Of a stretch of DNA of 64,000 nucleotides, positions 16,227 through 26,400 are shown one piece after another. The first letter of the stretch is position 1. Every line of letters begins with the position of its first letter. Made by a program: the position numbers and the translations under genes. Origin of the DNA: Bacteroidales bacterium (lineage in GTDB: Bacteria > Bacteroidota > Bacteroidia > Bacteroidales > UBA932); the NCBI GenBank assembly GCA_017555965.1, contig JAFZFH010000116.1, forward strand, positions 1 through 64,000, in the 5' to 3' direction. The notes beneath the pieces are model-generated. The model was not told the origin of the DNA. It made no database searches and worked only from the letters and a program-made list of their open reading frames with translations.

Positions 16227-16877
16227 ATGATACAGGCAAAAGGAATAGAAAAGTCTTTCGGCGCTCTTAAGGTTCTTAAGGGAATAGATTTCAGTGTATC
16301 CAAGTCTGAGGTCGTTTCCATCATGGGTGCATCCGGTGCCGGAAAGTCAACCCTTCTTCAGATCTTAGGAACGCTATCGACGCCAGATTCGGGTTCTCTT
16401 ATAATAGATGGTGTCAATATTCCTGAGTTGGGCGCGAAGGCGCTGGCTGAATTCAGGAACAGGAGACTGGGTTTTGTCTTTCAGTTCCACCATCTTCTTC
16501 CGGAATTTACTGCATTGGAGAATGTGATGATACCTGCTTTCATCGCCGGTCGTTCCAGAAAGGAAAGCCAGGAAGCTGCGACTGCATTGCTTTCGGAGAT
16601 GGGGTTGGCCGAGCGTATGGGACATAAGCCTTCGGAACTGTCCGGAGGTGAGCAGCAGAGAGTCGCAATTGCCAGAGCCCTCATAAACCGTCCTGCAGTA
16701 CTATTAGCAGATGAGCCTTCCGGTAATCTTGATTCAAAGACAAAGGAAGAGATACATAAGCTGTTCTTTGATCTGAGAGACAAGTATGGTCAGACCACAG
16801 TCATCGTAACCCACGATCCTGATCTTGCCGCAATGTGCGACAGAACTCTTTTCATGGTAGACGGTCAGTTTGTTTAA
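16227..16877 (+). CDS. lolD: ABC transporter ATP-binding protein, LolD-like
   Basis: This 216-residue ABC ATPase is of the LolD/MacB type, which powers removal of lipoproteins or other substrates from the inner membrane. ATG 16227 is chosen because it lies after the promoter; an upstream ATG at 16185 falls in the tRNA terminator. Walker A is GASGAGKST (about residues 36-44), the signature [15 protein letters not shown] (about 138-152) and Walker [13 protein letters not shown]. The [16 protein letters not shown] stretch after the Q-loop is typical of LolD. No permease gene adjoins it, as is common for lolD in Bacteroidota. trmN6 follows after twelve bases. Confidence 0.88.
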   Translation: MIQAKGIEKSFGALKVLKGIDFSVSKSEVVSIMGASGAGKSTLLQILGTLSTPDSGSLIIDGVNIPELGAKALAEFRNRRLGFVFQFHHLLPEFTALENVMIPAFIAGRSRKESQEAATALLSEMGLAERMGHKPSELSGGEQQRVAIARALINRPAVLLADEPSGNLDSKTKEEIHKLFFDLRDKYGQTTVIVTHDPDLAAMCDRTLFMVDGQFV

Positions 16878-16889
16878 AACATAGCAGCG

Positions 16890-17615
16890 ATGGGGGTCTT
16901 CCGATTCAAAAGGTTTGAGGTTTTCAATGAGAGAAGCGCCATGAAGGTGAATACCGATGGCGTTCTGCTTGGTGCAGCCATGACCGTCAGACCGACAGAC
17001 AGAAATCTTCTCGATATAGGTACAGGTACCGGAACGATCGCTCTGATGGCAGCTCAGAGACTGGAAGGACTAGGCTCCATGAATATCCATGCAGTCGATA
17101 TCGACGAGGCTTCTGCGACTGAGGCAGGGGAGAATTTCATGAATTCCCCTTGGGCTGACAATCTTACAGTTCATCATGCTTCCCTTGGTGAGTTTGCATC
17201 TGAGGAGACAGATAGGAAATATGACCTGATATTTTCCAACCCTCCATATTTCGAGGATTCACTAAATGCGCCGGAAGAAAGACGAAATAACGCCAGGCAC
17301 ACTTCCACCGGTCTTTCATATAGAGAAATAATTGAGTTTGCCACCGAGCGCCTGAATGAAGACGGCCGTCTGGCTCTAGTCCTTCCTGCGGATACGGAAA
17401 ACGCTCTTTGCCGCTATGCCAGAATGAACGGCATGCATCTCTTCAGAATACTTCGAATAAAGACAGTCCCTCGTAAGGATCCGTCAAGAATCATTGCCGA
17501 GTTTTCAATGGTCCGTCAGGATTCTGTGGATGATGATGTCCTTATAATACAGAATGAGGGAAAATATACTCAAGAGTATCTTTCCCTCATCCAAGACTTT
17601 TATCTATTTGCTTAG
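16890..17615 (+). CDS. trmN6: tRNA1(Val) (adenine(37)-N6)-methyltransferase
   Basis: This SAM-dependent N6-adenine methyltransferase is of the TrmN6/YfiC type, which modifies A37 of tRNA-Val. Motif I is LLDIGTGTGTIALM (about residues 36-49), and the adenine-methylation motif is SNPPYF (about 115-120). The start FRFKRFEVFNERSAMKVNTDGVLLGA is characteristic of this family, and the 241-residue length fits. It follows lolD by 12 bases. It overlaps the stop of the convergent sensor-like gene by 4 bases. Confidence 0.88.
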   Translation: MGVFRFKRFEVFNERSAMKVNTDGVLLGAAMTVRPTDRNLLDIGTGTGTIALMAAQRLEGLGSMNIHAVDIDEASATEAGENFMNSPWADNLTVHHASLGEFASEETDRKYDLIFSNPPYFEDSLNAPEERRNNARHTSTGLSYREIIEFATERLNEDGRLALVLPADTENALCRYARMNGMHLFRILRIKTVPRKDPSRIIAEFSMVRQDSVDDDVLIIQNEGKYTQEYLSLIQDFYLFA

Positions 17616-18082
17616 TTCTGTGGTCGTGTCGGAGTGTGCTGAAGCGTTCTGATGTGCTGTCTTCTGAATTTCTCCTCAGCAACAAAGACTTTGGCAACCT
17701 TCCTTTCCGGAAGAATCTTCTTGTACTTTTCAACTGATTCTGTTCTGATCTTGTTCTGGCTTTCCATAGCATCAAGATACTTTTCAAGGCATTTGCTTAC
17801 TTCCTTGTCTGACTTCTTGTCGTTAAGCGCCTTTTCAAGTTCCATGTAGGAAGCTACTGTGTTGTACGTCGCCTTGTCCAATTCTTCATTTACAGAATTG
17901 TAGATAGGCCAGAAGTTCTGGGCTTCTTCTGGTGTAAGACCGATTTCCATAGTCAAGAAGGCTATCTTTCCGCTCTGCATCTTCTCTTTCCAGTCATTTC
18001 TGTTTGGCTGTGCATCTGCGGCAATGCCTGTCAGGACCATGGTGAGAATTGCGATGATGATAGTGGTTAACTTGTTTTTCAT
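17612..18082 (-). CDS. Periplasmic Spy/CpxP/CnrX-like sensor of the ECF operon
   Basis: This is a 156-residue exported, mostly helical protein. The signal peptide (TTIIIAILTMVLTGIAADA) is followed by WKEKMQSGKIAFLTMEIGLTPEEAQNFWPIYN. The LTPEEA-x-F-WPIY motif is typical of Spy/CpxP-like proteins, which in Bacteroidota are often called sensors of ECF-type sigma factors. Heptad-like Lys/Glu-rich helices follow. It is the third gene of an operon with an ECF sigma factor and a single-pass membrane protein, an arrangement similar in kind to CnrH-CnrY-CnrX of Cupriavidus. A periplasmic stress- or metal-sensing role is inferred. There is no obvious Cys/His metal site beyond scattered His near the C-terminus. 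Confidence 0.75.
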   Translation of the reverse strand: MKNKLTTIIIAILTMVLTGIAADAQPNRNDWKEKMQSGKIAFLTMEIGLTPEEAQNFWPIYNSVNEELDKATYNTVASYMELEKALNDKKSDKEVSKCLEKYLDAMESQNKIRTESVEKYKKILPERKVAKVFVAEEKFRRQHIRTLQHTPTRPQN

Positions 18083-18090
18083 GGCTCCTG

Positions 18091-18486
18091 TTATTTTAAT
18101 AATTCAATCTGTTCAGCTGATACACCTGTATATATAAGGTAGTTTATAATGTCTTCGTCGCTGATTTCCGCCTCTGCCAGCTGAGCTCCGTATTCCATCT
18201 CGTAGGCAATGGTGGTCAGGATGTTGTCAGAGAACATTACATAGTCCTCCTCTGTCATCTCGTATTCCGGAACAGACTTTTCGAGAAGATGTGTTCCTGC
18301 AGTTACCATGAATACGAAAACTGCCGCCATGGCTGCGTATGGAGCAATCCTGGTTCGGAAATCGAGTTTCCGTACCATCGGTTTAGACGCTTCCGCCTTG
18401 AAGGTCTCAAAATAGCCTTCAGGGACTGTAAACGGCATCTGCTTAAGCTGCGGGCAGTCTTTCAATATGTCATTTTCCTTTTTCAT
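18091..18486 (-). CDS. Single-pass membrane protein, putative anti-sigma factor
   Basis: This 131-residue protein is the middle gene of the ECF operon. The N-terminal ~45 residues are cytoplasmic (ENDILKDCPQLKQMPFTVPEGYFETFK). One transmembrane helix follows (YAAMAAVFVFMVTAGTHLL, about 50-68), then an acidic C-terminal domain (YEMTEEDYVMFSDNILTTIAYEMEYG). The VPEGYFE segment recurs in Bacteroidota proteins encoded next to ECF sigma factors. Position and topology suggest an anti-sigma factor, but no zinc-binding anti-sigma domain is visible. ATG 18486 is used; a GTG just upstream (18489) would add one residue. Confidence 0.65.
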   Translation of the reverse strand: MKKENDILKDCPQLKQMPFTVPEGYFETFKAEASKPMVRKLDFRTRIAPYAAMAAVFVFMVTAGTHLLEKSVPEYEMTEEDYVMFSDNILTTIAYEMEYGAQLAEAEISDEDIINYLIYTGVSAEQIELLK

Positions 18487-18524
18487 CACTAGTTAGACAC
18501 TTAAAGTTTATAAAGGTTTATTCG

Positions 18525-19070
18525 CTATATGTCAATTACTTTCTGCATATCCTCCTTTACCTTGTTATAGGCGTGGTGATATGATGCCTTCAATGCTCCG
18601 ACCGATGTGCCGGTGATGTCTGAGATGTCCTCATACTTCATTTCGTCGAAATATCTCAAGCTGAAAACAACCCTCTGTTTTTCCGGAAGACGCTGTATCG
18701 CCTTGTGAAGTTCGCGCTGCAGCTCGTTTCCGTTGAAGTGGGCGTCGTCGTCAATGATCTTTTCTAATGTTGGGGAGGTGAAATCCAAGGATACCAATGC
18801 CTTGAATTTTCTTTTTCGCAGGTGATTCAGGACTTCGTTGGTCGCTATCCTATATAGCCATGTATACAGTCTGGCGTCTCCTCTGAAAGTAGGCAGTGCG
18901 GCCCAGATCTTGATGAATATGTCCTGCAGAAGATCGTTGGTGTCCTCGTGACTGCACAGGAATCTCCTGACATGCCAGTAGAGTCTTTCCGTATAGGCAT
19001 TGACAATGCCGTTGAAAGCCTCCTCCTGCCTGCCGTCGCAGTATAGTCTTATGATTTCGTTATCAGTCAC
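18525..19070 (-). CDS. ECF-type RNA polymerase sigma factor
   Basis: This sigma-70 family ECF factor is about 182 residues from GTG 19070 (VTDNEIIRLYCDGRQEEAF). An upstream ATG at 19157 would place translation upstream of the predicted promoter and across the lepA promoter, so it is rejected. Region 2 includes HEDTNDLLQDIFIKIWAAL and YTWLYRIATNEVLNHLRKRK. Region 4 includes RLPEKQRVVFSLRYFDEMKYEDISDITG and the SVGALKASYHHAYNKVK recognition helix. It is followed by a membrane protein and a periplasmic sensor-like protein. It is divergent from lepA, with back-to-back promoters 22 bases apart. Confidence 0.88.
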   Translation of the reverse strand: MTDNEIIRLYCDGRQEEAFNGIVNAYTERLYWHVRRFLCSHEDTNDLLQDIFIKIWAALPTFRGDARLYTWLYRIATNEVLNHLRKRKFKALVSLDFTSPTLEKIIDDDAHFNGNELQRELHKAIQRLPEKQRVVFSLRYFDEMKYEDISDITGTSVGALKASYHHAYNKVKEDMQKVIDI

Positions 19071-19106
19071 GTATTTTAAGACACCTTTATAGGGACATGG
19101 ATTAAA

Positions 19107-19114
19107 CAAAAATA
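19107..19114 (-). promoter_or_regulatory. -7 promoter element of the second ECF operon
   Basis: The minus strand reads TATTTTTG. The predicted start near 19100 supports the GTG at 19070 as start codon of the sigma gene. Confidence 0.6.
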
Positions 19115-19135
19115 GGGAAAATTTTTCTAATTTAT

Positions 19136-19143
19136 TATCTTTG
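19136..19143 (+). promoter_or_regulatory. -7 promoter element of lepA
   Basis: TATCTTTG lies 19 bases before the lepA ATG, giving a leader of about 13 nt. It is back to back with the ECF promoter. Confidence 0.65.
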
Positions 19144-19162
19144 CACCGATTATACACAGACG

Positions 19163-20950
19163 ATGAAACATACTAGAAACTTTTGCATCATTGCACATAT
19201 CGACCATGGAAAGAGTACCTTGGCCGACAGGATGCTGGAAATAACAAATACCCTTACCGCACGTGATATGGAAAATCAGGTCCTTGATTCCATGGACCTT
19301 GAGAAGGAGAAGGGTATCACCATCAAGAGTCATGCGATTCAGATGGATTATATGTATAACGGAGAGAACTATACACTCAACCTTATCGATACTCCGGGCC
19401 ACGTGGACTTCTCTTATGAGGTATCGCGTGCAATCGCTTCTTGTGAAGGAGCGCTTCTGGTGGTGGATGCAACTCAGGGTATCCAGGCCCAGACCATCTC
19501 AAATCTCTACCTTGCAATCGAGCACGATCTTGAGATCATCCCTGTTCTCAATAAGATCGACGTGGATTCTGCGATGGTCGATGTCGTTACAGATCAGGTT
19601 GTTGATCTTCTCGGATGCAAGCCGGAAGATATCCTTCTTGCTTCAGGAAAGACAGGTCAGGGTGTAAGAGAGGTTCTGGATGCCATTGTAGAGAGAATAC
19701 CTGCTCCTACAGGAGATCCTGATGCGCCTCTTCAGGCCCTCATCTTTGACTCGGTGTTCAACTCGTTCCGAGGCATCATCGCATACTTCAAGGTGATGAA
19801 CGGATCGATCAAGCCGGGTGACAAGGTAAAGTTCGTAAGTACAGGAAAGGAATATGTCGCTGATGAGATCGGAGTCCTCAAGATGAAGATGCATCCGCGC
19901 AAGGAGATACCATGCGGAAGTGTGGGATATATCATTTCAGGTATCAAGACTGCAGTCGAGGTGAAGGTGGGTGATACCATCACACATGTCGGAAATTCAT
20001 GTGCTGAGGCTATTGACGGTTTTGAGGAAGTTAAGCCTATGGTCTTTGCCGGTCTTTATCCTGTAGAGACAGATCAGTATGAGGAGCTGCGCGCTTCGTT
20101 GGAGAAGTTCCAGCTGAACGACGCATCTCTTGTATTCGAGCCGGAGTCTTCTCTTGCCCTCGGATTCGGATTCCGTTGCGGCTTCCTCGGACTTCTGCAT
20201 CTTGAGATCGTTCAGGAGCGCCTCTTCAGAGAGTTCAACATGGACGTGATCACTACAGTTCCGAACGTATCTTATAAGGTATATACTACGCAGGGCGAAT
20301 GTCTTGATGTACACAACCCTTCCGGACTTCCTGCCGCTACGCTCATTGACAGGATCGAGGAGCCATACATCAGAGCGCAGGTCATCTCGAGGTCTGACTA
20401 TTATGGACCGATCATGAAGCTCTGCCTTGACAAGAGAGGTGTCCTCATCAATCAGCATTACCTTACGGCGGACCGTCTTGAGCTTACTTATGAGATGCCG
20501 CTTTCGGAGATCGTATTCGACTTCTATGACAAGCTCAAGTCCATTTCAAAGGGATATGCGTCCTTCGACTACCATGTGGTAGGCTTCAAGGAGGCAAAGC
20601 TCGTGAAGCTCGACATCCTTCTTAACGGTGATCCTGCCGATGCACTTTCTACTCTGATTCATGCAGACCATGCATATGAGTTCGGACGCAAGATGTGCGA
20701 GAAGCTAAAGGAGCTGATTCCAAGACAGCAGTTCGATATCGCGATCCAGGCTGCAGTAGGAGCCAAGATCATTGCCCGTGAGACAGTGAAGGCTGTAAGA
20801 AAGGATGTGACTGCGAAGTGTTACGGAGGTGATATCTCGCGTAAGAGAAAGCTCCTCGAGAAGCAGAAGCAGGGTAAGAAGAGAATGCGTCAGATCGGAA
20901 CGGTTGAAGTTCCGCAGAGCGCCTTTATGGCCGTGTTGAAACTCGACTAA
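19163..20950 (+). CDS. lepA: Elongation factor 4 (LepA), ribosome back-translocase GTPase
   Basis: This is a translational GTPase of the LepA/EF4 family, 595 residues as expected. G1 is AHIDHGKST (about residues 11-19), G2 contains KGITIKSH, G3 is DTPGHVDF and G4 is NKID. The EF-G-like domains and the LepA-specific C-terminal domain follow ([19 protein letters not shown], ending [13 protein letters not shown]). It associates with the ribosome and the membrane and is proposed to help translation under stress. It is a single-gene unit with its own promoter and a strong terminator. Confidence 0.98.
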   Translation: MKHTRNFCIIAHIDHGKSTLADRMLEITNTLTARDMENQVLDSMDLEKEKGITIKSHAIQMDYMYNGENYTLNLIDTPGHVDFSYEVSRAIASCEGALLVVDATQGIQAQTISNLYLAIEHDLEIIPVLNKIDVDSAMVDVVTDQVVDLLGCKPEDILLASGKTGQGVREVLDAIVERIPAPTGDPDAPLQALIFDSVFNSFRGIIAYFKVMNGSIKPGDKVKFVSTGKEYVADEIGVLKMKMHPRKEIPCGSVGYIISGIKTAVEVKVGDTITHVGNSCAEAIDGFEEVKPMVFAGLYPVETDQYEELRASLEKFQLNDASLVFEPESSLALGFGFRCGFLGLLHLEIVQERLFREFNMDVITTVPNVSYKVYTTQGECLDVHNPSGLPAATLIDRIEEPYIRAQVISRSDYYGPIMKLCLDKRGVLINQHYLTADRLELTYEMPLSEIVFDFYDKLKSISKGYASFDYHVVGFKEAKLVKLDILLNGDPADALSTLIHADHAYEFGRKMCEKLKELIPRQQFDIAIQAAVGAKIIARETVKAVRKDVTAKCYGGDISRKRKLLEKQKQGKKRMRQIGTVEVPQSAFMAVLKLD

Positions 20951-20960
20951 CGGATATTTT

Positions 20961-21000
20961 AAATTAAAAAGGGAAACCGGACGGTTTCCCTTTTTAATTT
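20961..21000. terminator. Bidirectional terminator between lepA and yidD
   Basis: AAATTAAAAAGGGAAACC and GGTTTCCCTTTTTAATTT form a long perfect stem with A/T-rich ends on both sides. It serves lepA (+) and the convergent rnpA-yidD operon (-). Confidence 0.9.
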
Positions 21001-21005
21001 AAATC

Positions 21006-21263
21006 TTATGGTACCGGATCATAGCCGTGTCCGCCCCAAGGGTGGCAGCGGAGTATACGACGTACTGCAAGGTAGAGACCTTTGAACGGGCCGTGTTTGC
21101 GGAATGCTTCGAGGGCGTATTGCGAGCATGTCGGTGTGAAACGGCATGATGGTCCTCCCTTAAGAGGTGAGAGGCAGACCTGATAGAATCGGATCAGCAG
21201 TATAAAAGGAAAAATTGCCACCTTCTTCAAAAGGTGGCATGTCTTATTCTGTTTCTCCTTCAT
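21006..21263 (-). CDS. yidD: Membrane protein insertion efficiency factor YidD
   Basis: YidD is a small amphipathic inner-membrane-associated protein that helps YidC-dependent insertion. The family signature is nearly complete: [56 protein letters not shown]. At 85 residues it has the usual length. It overlaps the end of rnpA by 20 bases. The rnpA-yidD pair is conserved across bacteria. Confidence 0.96.
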   Translation of the reverse strand: MKEKQNKTCHLLKKVAIFPFILLIRFYQVCLSPLKGGPSCRFTPTCSQYALEAFRKHGPFKGLYLAVRRILRCHPWGGHGYDPVP

Positions 21264-21666
21264 CTTTAGCCTGATTTTCAGAGATGGTTGACTTTGATGC
21301 GAATCGGGTGTTCAGACTTTCGATGATCTGACCGACTGCTGCGTAGATTTCCTCATAGCTGAGCACTTCCTTTACTGAATACATGAGCAGAATGTCCAGA
21401 TTGCGCTCCAGTTTCAGATTATGCTTCTGCTTGCGCCAGCTTTCGCGGATGCGGCGCTTCAGAATGTTTCTCTTGACAGCTCTCTTGAAGAATTTCTTGG
21501 ATACGGATACGACGATGCGGTTTACCTCTGCATCGTTACCATATAGACATAAGTAACGCATGCCCGGTACATTGCCGTGCTTTCCTTTGGCAAGAAGCTT
21601 TGATATGGCCGTCTTGCCGCACAATCTTTCTTTTTTAGGAAGAATATTACGAACTTCCCCTTCCAC
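21244..21666 (-). CDS. rnpA: Ribonuclease P protein component
   Basis: RnpA is the protein subunit of RNase P, which trims tRNA 5' ends. It is identified by the [18 protein letters not shown] start, the [19 protein letters not shown] segment and the basic [11 protein letters not shown] helix (RNR-type motif). At 140 residues it has an acidic C-terminal tail that overlaps yidD. The start is GTG 21666, two bases after the hemD stop, so translation is probably coupled. It lies in a five-gene minus-strand operon with SUI1, DUF4271 and hemD. Confidence 0.95.
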   Translation of the reverse strand: MEGEVRNILPKKERLCGKTAISKLLAKGKHGNVPGMRYLCLYGNDAEVNRIVVSVSKKFFKRAVKRNILKRRIRESWRKQKHNLKLERNLDILLMYSVKEVLSYEEIYAAVGQIIESLNTRFASKSTISENQAKDEGETE

Positions 21667-21668
21667 GG

Positions 21669-22409
21669 CTAGTTCTTGGAAAGGTAAAGTTCGAGAGCCT
21701 TGGCAACGGATGGTGCCTCAGGTGTCGGAGCTGAGATCTCGATCGAGAGTCCTGCCTCCTCCATTGCGCTTACAATGGACTTTCCGTATGATACGAACTT
21801 GATGTCGCCCTGCTGGAAATCAGGATAGTTCTCATAAAGAGACTTCACGTCAGCAGGATTGAAGAGTACGACCATATCATAAGCGTGGAGATCAAGGTCC
21901 TTGATGTCCTGAGCTACCGGCTTTACGAATACGGCTGTTGCGAAAGAGTACTTCTGCATCTCGAATAGCTTTGTTACAGTATCCTTGCTGTTTGACTCAG
22001 CTGTTGCGATGAGGAAGTTTTCTCCCTTGTGCTTGCTGCCGATAAGACCGATGATGGAGTTTGGGGTGCCGTCACCGAAGAAAATCTTTCTCTTTCTGTA
22101 TACTATGTGCTTCTGGAGATAGTTTGCAACTGCCTCAGAAGTACAGAAATACTTCATGGTTTCAGGTACCTTTACACGCAACTCCTCGCACAACTGAAAG
22201 AATGCATCAATTGTGGTACGTGCGGAAAATACAACTGCTGTATAGTCCAGAATATTTATTCTCTGGGTACGGAACTCCCTGGAAGTCAGGGGCTCAATCT
22301 TGAAAAACTGTCTGAAGTCAAACTCTGCTCCAAACTTTTCTGCTATACTGGTGTAAGGCGAAGCCGTCATCGGCTGCTGCTGTGAAATCAATATCTTCTT
22401 TGCGCTCAT
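21669..22409 (-). CDS. hemD: Uroporphyrinogen-III synthase family protein
   Basis: This HemD-like protein of 246 residues should cyclise hydroxymethylbilane to uroporphyrinogen III. The family is poorly conserved. It is recognised by the start KKILISQQQPMTASPYTSIAEKFGAEFDF, the VVFSARTTIDAFFQL segment (usually VFTSxxAV), and the second lobe DMVVLFNPADVKSLYENYP with VSYGKSIVSAMEEAGL. Its position between DUF4271 and rnpA is typical of Bacteroidales. No other haem gene is in the window, so a full tetrapyrrole pathway cannot be claimed. Confidence 0.85.
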   Translation of the reverse strand: MSAKKILISQQQPMTASPYTSIAEKFGAEFDFRQFFKIEPLTSREFRTQRINILDYTAVVFSARTTIDAFFQLCEELRVKVPETMKYFCTSEAVANYLQKHIVYRKRKIFFGDGTPNSIIGLIGSKHKGENFLIATAESNSKDTVTKLFEMQKYSFATAVFVKPVAQDIKDLDLHAYDMVVLFNPADVKSLYENYPDFQQGDIKFVSYGKSIVSAMEEAGLSIEISAPTPEAPSVAKALELYLSKN

Positions 22410-22415
22410 TCCTGT

Positions 22416-23033
22416 CTAAAAAATAATAGCCGAAATAACTAGAATTCCGGTAGGTATCATTTCGAGGGCGCAAAGGTACAAAAAAGCAACGAAAACAGAG
22501 CAAGAAGTAGAAAAAATTTGTAGTTTTCTTATCAGGAACAGCGCATAAATGAACGCTGATATCCAAAGCATTGCATTTCTTATGGTTGCTTCAGCAACAT
22601 CAAAAACGCCTAAAAAAGCGGCTGCAGCAAGAATGAACAGGGTATATGTGATGAAGAAGCTGTAGGAAGCCTTTTTTGCCGTCTCATATGTTTTTCTTGC
22701 CTTCTTCGGACGGAAAAGCCATGTCAGCATCGTGCGGAGCAACACATAACAGAAAAATACTGCAAAGCAGATTCCGATATATACGTTTGTGGAAACTCCT
22801 TCAAGAATTCCGGGAGAGTAGAGTCTGTGGGATGAGACGGTAAGGCAGAACGGAATGATCATTGCAAGAGCAAGCATGTCCCTGTCTCTGCTCAGCTTGA
22901 CGCTTGCCTCAAGGTTGATGCTTTCCTTTCCTCGGATGAGACACGCCATAAGAGACGGGAGAATGTTGACCAGCCGCCTCAATAAAAGCAGCACGATCAG
23001 AAATCCGAATAATGCCAGCAGATTGAACAGCAT
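22416..23033 (-). CDS. DUF4271 multi-pass membrane protein
   Basis: This 205-residue integral membrane protein has about five or six hydrophobic helices: LLALFGFLIVLLLLRRLV, MLALAMIIPFCLTVS, VYIGICFAVFFCYVLLRTML, SFFITYTLFILAAAAFLGVF and the C-terminal CSVFVAFLYLCALEMIPTGILVIS. It matches the Bacteroidota DUF4271 family by topology and by its fixed place next to hemD, rnpA and yidD. The function is unknown. It lies between the SUI1 protein (one base) and hemD (six bases). Confidence 0.78.
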   Translation of the reverse strand: MLFNLLALFGFLIVLLLLRRLVNILPSLMACLIRGKESINLEASVKLSRDRDMLALAMIIPFCLTVSSHRLYSPGILEGVSTNVYIGICFAVFFCYVLLRTMLTWLFRPKKARKTYETAKKASYSFFITYTLFILAAAAFLGVFDVAEATIRNAMLWISAFIYALFLIRKLQIFSTSCSVFVAFLYLCALEMIPTGILVISAIIF

Positions 23034-23034
23034 G

Positions 23035-23379
23035 CTAATTTCCTCTTTTTGCTCTATAACCCATGTCCTTGAGCAGGGTCACGACCCTGTCTCTGAAATC
23101 ACCCTGGATGGTAATCTCTCCATCCTTGGCGCTGCCGCCGACTCCGCACTTCACTTTCAGGACACGTCCGAGTTCGGCCAGGTCGTCAGATGTGCCTGCG
23201 AAGCCGGTTACAAGCGTAACCTGCTTTCCTGCACGTCCTTTTCTGTCTATCGAAACTATGAGGTTCTGTTTTGAAGGTTCAAGGGTCTGCTGCTCTGCTT
23301 CAGTCTCTTCCTCGTAATTGAAATCCGGGTTTGTCGAAAATACGACACCCAGACGTTTCTTCCAATCGTTATCAGCCAT
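23035..23379 (-). CDS. Translation initiation factor SUI1/YciH family
   Basis: This 114-residue protein belongs to the bacterial YciH branch of the eIF1/SUI1 family. An N-terminal acidic linker (NYEEETEAEQQTLEPSKQN) is followed by the SUI1 fold: IVSIDRKGRAGKQVTLVTGF, LAELGRVLKVKCGVGGSAKDGEITIQGD, and FRDRVVTLLKDMGYRAKRGN. It may influence start-site fidelity on the 30S subunit; the role in bacteria is not settled. It is the first gene of the five-gene operon, behind a TATATTTG element. Confidence 0.9.
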   Translation of the reverse strand: MADNDWKKRLGVVFSTNPDFNYEEETEAEQQTLEPSKQNLIVSIDRKGRAGKQVTLVTGFAGTSDDLAELGRVLKVKCGVGGSAKDGEITIQGDFRDRVVTLLKDMGYRAKRGN

Positions 23380-23398
23380 CTGAGTAAAAATCTTTTTG

Positions 23399-23406
23399 CA
23401 AATATA
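23399..23406 (-). promoter_or_regulatory. -7 promoter of SUI1-DUF4271-hemD-rnpA-yidD operon
   Basis: The minus strand reads TATATTTG, 20 bases before the ATG at 23379. It is divergent from the GT117 promoter. Confidence 0.6.
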
Positions 23407-23419
23407 ACGATATTAGTCG

Positions 23420-23427
23420 TATATTTG
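23420..23427 (+). promoter_or_regulatory. -7 promoter element of the GT117 gene
   Basis: TATATTTG lies 25 bases before the ATG at 23452. Confidence 0.6.
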
Positions 23428-23451
23428 TCAGTTTGAGAAAAGTACATATAC

Positions 23452-26400
23452 ATGAATAATAAGAAATTTACATTCTGGAACAGGTTGACGGCTGTTGTCG
23501 TATTTGCGATATCTGCCATTACCTATCTCCTCACAATCGAACCGACAGCATCCTTCTGGGATTGCGGCGAGTTTATCGCATCATCATATAAGCTCGAAGT
23601 GGGACATCCTCCTGGAAACCCTGTCTTCCAGCTGTTCGCAAGGTTCTTCACTATGTTTGCAGACAATATGCATGCTGCAGTGGCGGTCAACGCCATGAGT
23701 GCAATCTGCTCTGCGTTAACCATCTTCTTCCTGTATCTGACCATCGTTTTCCTTGCGAGGAGAATCATAAAGCCTTCAGAGGACGGCGTATATTCTGTCG
23801 CAAAGGCTATAGCCATCTTCGGATCGGGAGCGGTGGGCGCTCTTGCATATACATTCAGTGATACATTCTGGTTTTCTGCAGTGGAAGGCGAGGTGTATGC
23901 GATGTCATCGCTGGTCACAGCTCTCGTGTTCTGGGCAATGACAAAATGGTATGAGCAGGCTGGCAGCCCATATGCAAACCGTTGGATAGTACTCATTTCC
24001 TTCATCATGGGCCTTTCTATCGGTATTCATCTCCTTAATCTCCTTGCAATTCCTGCGCTTGTGTTCATGTTCTATTACAAGCGTCGCGAAGACGGACATT
24101 ACAGCCTTAAGGAGTATGTGAAGATCTTTGCGGTTTCAGTCGTGATACTTGCAATCATCCTTTTTGGAATCATTCCATATCTTCCAAAGTTTGCTGCGTA
24201 CTTTGATCTTTTCTTTGTCAACACTCTCGGATTGGGATTCAACAGCGGAGCCGTGTTCTTCATGCTCCTTCTTCTTGGCTTGTGCTTCTGGGGACTGTTC
24301 AAGACTATGGAGAAACAGCAGGTGTTCGCAAATACTGTACTTCTCTGCTTCACAATGATAGTGATCGGATTCTCTCTCTTCTCTATCGTGATCATACGTT
24401 CTGCTGCAAAGACTCCTACAAATGAGTATCAGCCGGACAATCCTTTCACCCTCGTGAGATATCTCGGACGTGAGCAGTATGGAAGCAACCCTCTTATATA
24501 TGGAGAGTATTTCGATGCTCCGTATGAAATTGAGCCAACTCAGTACTGGGCGCCGATGGGGGACAAGTACATAAAGGCTGAAGGTCCTGGAAAGATCGTC
24601 TACAAGTCGTCGGGCAAGATGCTCTTCCCTAGAATGTGGAGCGGAACGGATCCAAGACATATCTCATTCTACCAGACATACATCGGTAAGGGTGGCAGCA
24701 AGGTAGCAGGTTCTACTCATAAGAAGCCTACATTCGTCCAGAACCTCGCATTCTTCTTTGATTATCAGATGAACTGGATGTATTGGAGATACTTCATGTG
24801 GAACTTCGCCGGCCGCCAGAATGATATACACAGCCCTAGTCCTGGAGATCCTTTCGTAGGTAACTGGGAGTGCGGTATCCCTCTTATTGATGAGTTCCGT
24901 CTCGATGACCAGTCAGGTGCTCCGGGGTATCTTAAGGACAATAAGGGAAAGAATCATTATTATATGCTCCCGCTTCTTCTCGGAATACTCGGAATATTCT
25001 TCCAGTACAGAAAAGATGGCAGAGGATGCTGGCTGACTTTCCTGATGTTCTTCATGACAGGTATAGCTATCGTGATTTATCTTAACCAGCCGCCTTTCCA
25101 GGCTAGAGAACGTGACTATGCATATGCGGGGTCGTTCTACTCGTTCTGTATCTGGATCGGTCTGGGTGTTACGGCGCTATACTCGTGGATACAGAAGAAG
25201 GTGGAGAAGAAGGATCTTGCAGTTGCTGCTGCTGTAGTTGCGGCTTCTCTTGTGGTTCCTGCAATCATGGCGGCAGAGAACTGGGATGACCATGACCGCA
25301 GCAACAGATATACAGCTGTAGAAATGGCGAAGAATTATCTGAACTCTGTAGGAGAGAACGGTATTCTCGTGACACATGGCGACAACGATACTTTCCCTCT
25401 CTGGTATGCACAAGAGGTGGAGAATGTGCGTACTGATGTCAGAATTGCAAATACGTCGCTTCTTGGAACAGACTGGCATATCGATCAGATGAAGTGGAAG
25501 ATGAATGAATCGGAACCTCTTGATCTTTCTGTAGGTCCTGGGCAGTATCTTTACGGAACAAACGAATTCATATATATATATGACACACGCGACACTGTGA
25601 TTCCACTTGCAGATGTGATGCGCATATTCAGGCATCCGGACGCGAAGATTCCTCTTTCAAGCGGAAAGAATGTGGATTATATACTTTCCAGAAGGTTCTC
25701 GATTCCTGTGAATAAGGAGAATGTGATCAAATACGGCATCCTGGACGAGAAGTATGCTGACCTGATTCCTGACCAGATAACTCTTACAATCCCTAAGGAT
25801 AAGGAGTATCTGACAAAACCTGAACTGTTCATGCTTGACCTGCTTTCGAATTATAAGTGGGATCGTCCTATCAACCTTCTCAGCATGGGAGGCGATATCA
25901 ATGTCGGACTGAAGGACTATCTTAAATATGACGGATTCTCTTATAGGTTTGTTCCTATAAAGAATAAGATGAAGAGTACGGACATAGGATTTGCTGATGC
26001 GGAAGAACTTTATGACATGATCAAGAATGTCTACTCTTGGGATGCTCTCAGGAGAAAGGACTATTTCATCGATTATCAGCATTACTATACATTCTGTGGA
26101 GTACTCTCACAGAGAAACTTCTTTGTGAACGCTGCAAAGGAAATGCTGAAGATTAATGATGCGGAGAGGGCAGTGGAACTTCTCGATATGTGTCAGGAGT
26201 ATATTCCTGCTGAAAACTTCCCGCTTGACATGACATATCTGGGCTTTTCCAATGAGTATATGGTCATCGATATGATTGAGACATATTACAATGCAGGCGC
26301 AGATGATAAGGCTCTCGACCTTGCAAAGAGATTCATTGACGAACTCTTCGTCTCAACAGAGTTCTTCCTGAATTTCTATGATTATGCAAAGAAGGATTTT

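Noticed and set aside
16025..16230. Short frames over the tRNA-Pro region
   Set aside because: They translate the tRNA and its terminator; the tRNA cloverleaf explains the sequence.
19071..19157. Longer N-terminus for the second ECF sigma factor
   Set aside because: The region contains both divergent promoters, so it is upstream of the predicted transcription start; sigma homology starts at VTDNEIIRLY.
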